In this document: piece by piece, positions 6,102-7,150 of the stretch
Layout: each line of letters opens with the position of its first letter
How positions within the stretch are numbered: position 1 is the first letter of the stretch
Origin: Acidobacteriaceae bacterium
Lineage (GTDB): Bacteria > Acidobacteriota > Terriglobia > Terriglobales > Acidobacteriaceae
Assembly: GCA_027364815.1 (NCBI GenBank)
Contig: DAHXOQ010000145.1
Coordinates: 1-7,150 of the forward strand
Direction: 5' to 3'
DNA: 7,150 bases
Notes under the pieces: generated by a model
Database searches by the model: none
What the model was told of the DNA's origin: nothing
Seen by the model: only the letters and a program-made list of their open reading frames with translations
Made by a program: the position numbers and the translations under genes

Positions 6102-7148
6102 ATGGCCCTTACACGCGCAGAAGCACTCGACCGGTTCAACTCCAACGACCTAATTACGCTTGGCATGGAGGCGGATGCACTGCGCCGCAAGCTGCATCCC
6201 GAGGGTGTGGTGACGTACATTATTGACCGCAATATCAACTACACAAACTTCTGCACGGAGTACTGCACCTTCTGCGCGTTTTACCGTCCGCTGAAAGGAC
6301 CGCAGGCGAAGGAGGGGTACATCCTCGACTTCGAGACGATCTACGAGAAGATTCGCGAGACTCTCGAACTGGGCGGGACCGGCGTGCTGATGCAGGGCGG
6401 GATTCATCCGGATTTGAAGATTGACTGGTTTGAGCGTTTGTTTACGGGGATCAAGCAGCGGTTTCCGAAGATCTGGCTGCATTGCTTGTCGGCGTCGGAG
6501 ATTTTGGCGATTGCGGAGTATTCCGAGCTCGACTTGCGGACGACGATTGCGCGACTGCGCGATGCGGGGCTGGATTCGATTCCCGGCGGCGGGGCGGAGA
6601 TTCTGGATGATGAGGTGCGCGAGAGAATTGCCAGGCTGAAATGCCGGACCGCGGATTGGGTGAGCGTGCACCGGACGGCGCATGAGCTCGGGATGCGGAC
6701 GACTGCGACGATGATGTTCGGCGTGGGCGAGACGTTTGAGCAGCGGATTAATCATTTTGAAGTGGTGCGGAGGTTGCAGGAAGAGACGGGCGGATTTACG
6801 GCGTTTATTCCGTGGAGTTTTCAGCCGCATAATACGGCGCTCGGCGGCCGCGGGTGGGACGAGGCGACGAGCGTGGAGTATCTGAAGACGCTGGCGATTG
6901 CGCGGCTTTACCTGGACAACATTGAGAATGTGCAGGCGAGCGGGGGGACGCAAGGGTTGAAGGTGCTGGAACTGGGATTGCATTTCGGCGGGAACGATGT
7001 GGGCTCGGTGATGCTGGAAGAGAATGTGGTGAAGGCGGCGGGGACTTCGAATTGCACGACGGAAGAAGAGCTGAGAAGGATAATCCGGGATGCGGGTTTC
7101 AAGCTGGTGCAGAGGGATACGCTGTATCGGACGATGTTTTTGAATTGA
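6102..7148 (+). CDS. mqnC: Cyclic dehypoxanthinyl futalosine synthase MqnC (radical SAM)
   Basis: A 348-residue, apparently full-length cytoplasmic radical SAM enzyme. MqnC converts dehypoxanthine futalosine to its cyclic form in the futalosine route to menaquinone, using a [4Fe-4S] cluster and S-adenosylmethionine. The cluster ligands are Cys51, Cys55 and Cys58 in NINYTNFCTEYCTFCAFYR (C-x3-C-x2-C). Other family signatures are GVLMQGGIHPDL (94-105), HCLSASEI (127-134), SIPGGGAEIL (159-168), FIPWSFQP (235-242) and, near the end, GGNDVGSVMLEENVVKAAG (296-314). The last of these favours MqnC over the related MqnE aminofutalosine synthase. The N-terminus (TRAEALDRF...HPEGVVTYIIDRNINY) matches the usual family start, so ATG 6102 is kept although no Shine-Dalgarno precedes it. 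No other mqn gene is in the window; the TGA ends 2 bp before the window edge. Confidence 0.95.
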   Translation: MALTRAEALDRFNSNDLITLGMEADALRRKLHPEGVVTYIIDRNINYTNFCTEYCTFCAFYRPLKGPQAKEGYILDFETIYEKIRETLELGGTGVLMQGGIHPDLKIDWFERLFTGIKQRFPKIWLHCLSASEILAIAEYSELDLRTTIARLRDAGLDSIPGGGAEILDDEVRERIARLKCRTADWVSVHRTAHELGMRTTATMMFGVGETFEQRINHFEVVRRLQEETGGFTAFIPWSFQPHNTALGGRGWDEATSVEYLKTLAIARLYLDNIENVQASGGTQGLKVLELGLHFGGNDVGSVMLEENVVKAAGTSNCTTEEELRRIIRDAGFKLVQRDTLYRTMFLN

Positions 7149-7150
7149 GG

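Noticed and set aside
6029..6226. 65-codon plus-strand frame overlapping the start of mqnC
   Set aside because: More than half overlaps the mqnC N-terminus in another frame, and the rest is the repeat-like spacer; no supporting features.
6150..6983. 277-codon open frame antisense to mqnC
   Set aside because: It mirrors the MqnC coding sequence, is Arg/Pro/Leu-rich and has no family features; the sense strand is unambiguous.

Overview
The window looks like chromosomal DNA of a soil acidobacterium (Acidobacteriota, most likely Terriglobia/Acidobacteriaceae). This rests on the mix of genes: a secreted S53 (sedolisin/kumamolisin-type) protease with a long Ig-like tail, a YncE-type beta-propeller lipoprotein, and mqnC of the futalosine menaquinone pathway, all with moderately GC-rich codon use. 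The assignment is inference from protein style; no rRNA or other marker is present.

Layout, left to right. Positions 1-57 may be the last codons of a plus-strand gene. Positions 152-1177 (+) encode a lipoprotein with a YVTN/YncE-like beta-propeller, preceded by a good Shine-Dalgarno site and a candidate promoter. Positions 1211-1405 (-) encode a tiny two-helix membrane protein of the superinfection immunity (Imm-like) family; its start is better placed at 1405 than at the longer ATG at 1423. A 260-bp AT-rich divergent spacer follows. Positions 1667-5305 (+) hold the dominant gene, a 1212-residue secreted S53 peptidase with an intact catalytic triad, oxyanion Asp and calcium-site residues, followed by about 530 residues of Ig-like repeats. 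Positions 5306-5620 (-) encode a three-helix membrane protein of unknown function whose stop codon directly abuts the protease stop. The next divergent spacer carries an exact head-to-tail pair of 20-bp imperfect repeats. Positions 5834-6016 (+) encode a plausible 60-residue small protein. The spacer at 6018-6083 has a REP-like look, and 6102-7148 (+) encodes MqnC, a radical SAM enzyme.

Functionally this is a set of mostly independent housekeeping and accessory genes, not one operon. The protease and the lipoprotein act outside the cytoplasm, two small genes encode membrane proteins, and mqnC serves respiratory quinone synthesis. I found no CRISPR array, tRNA, rRNA, insertion sequence or defence island, and no convincing new multi-gene system. 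The most useful leads are non-coding: the 20-bp tandem repeat, the REP-like spacer, and the lack of a ribosome binding site at mqnC.
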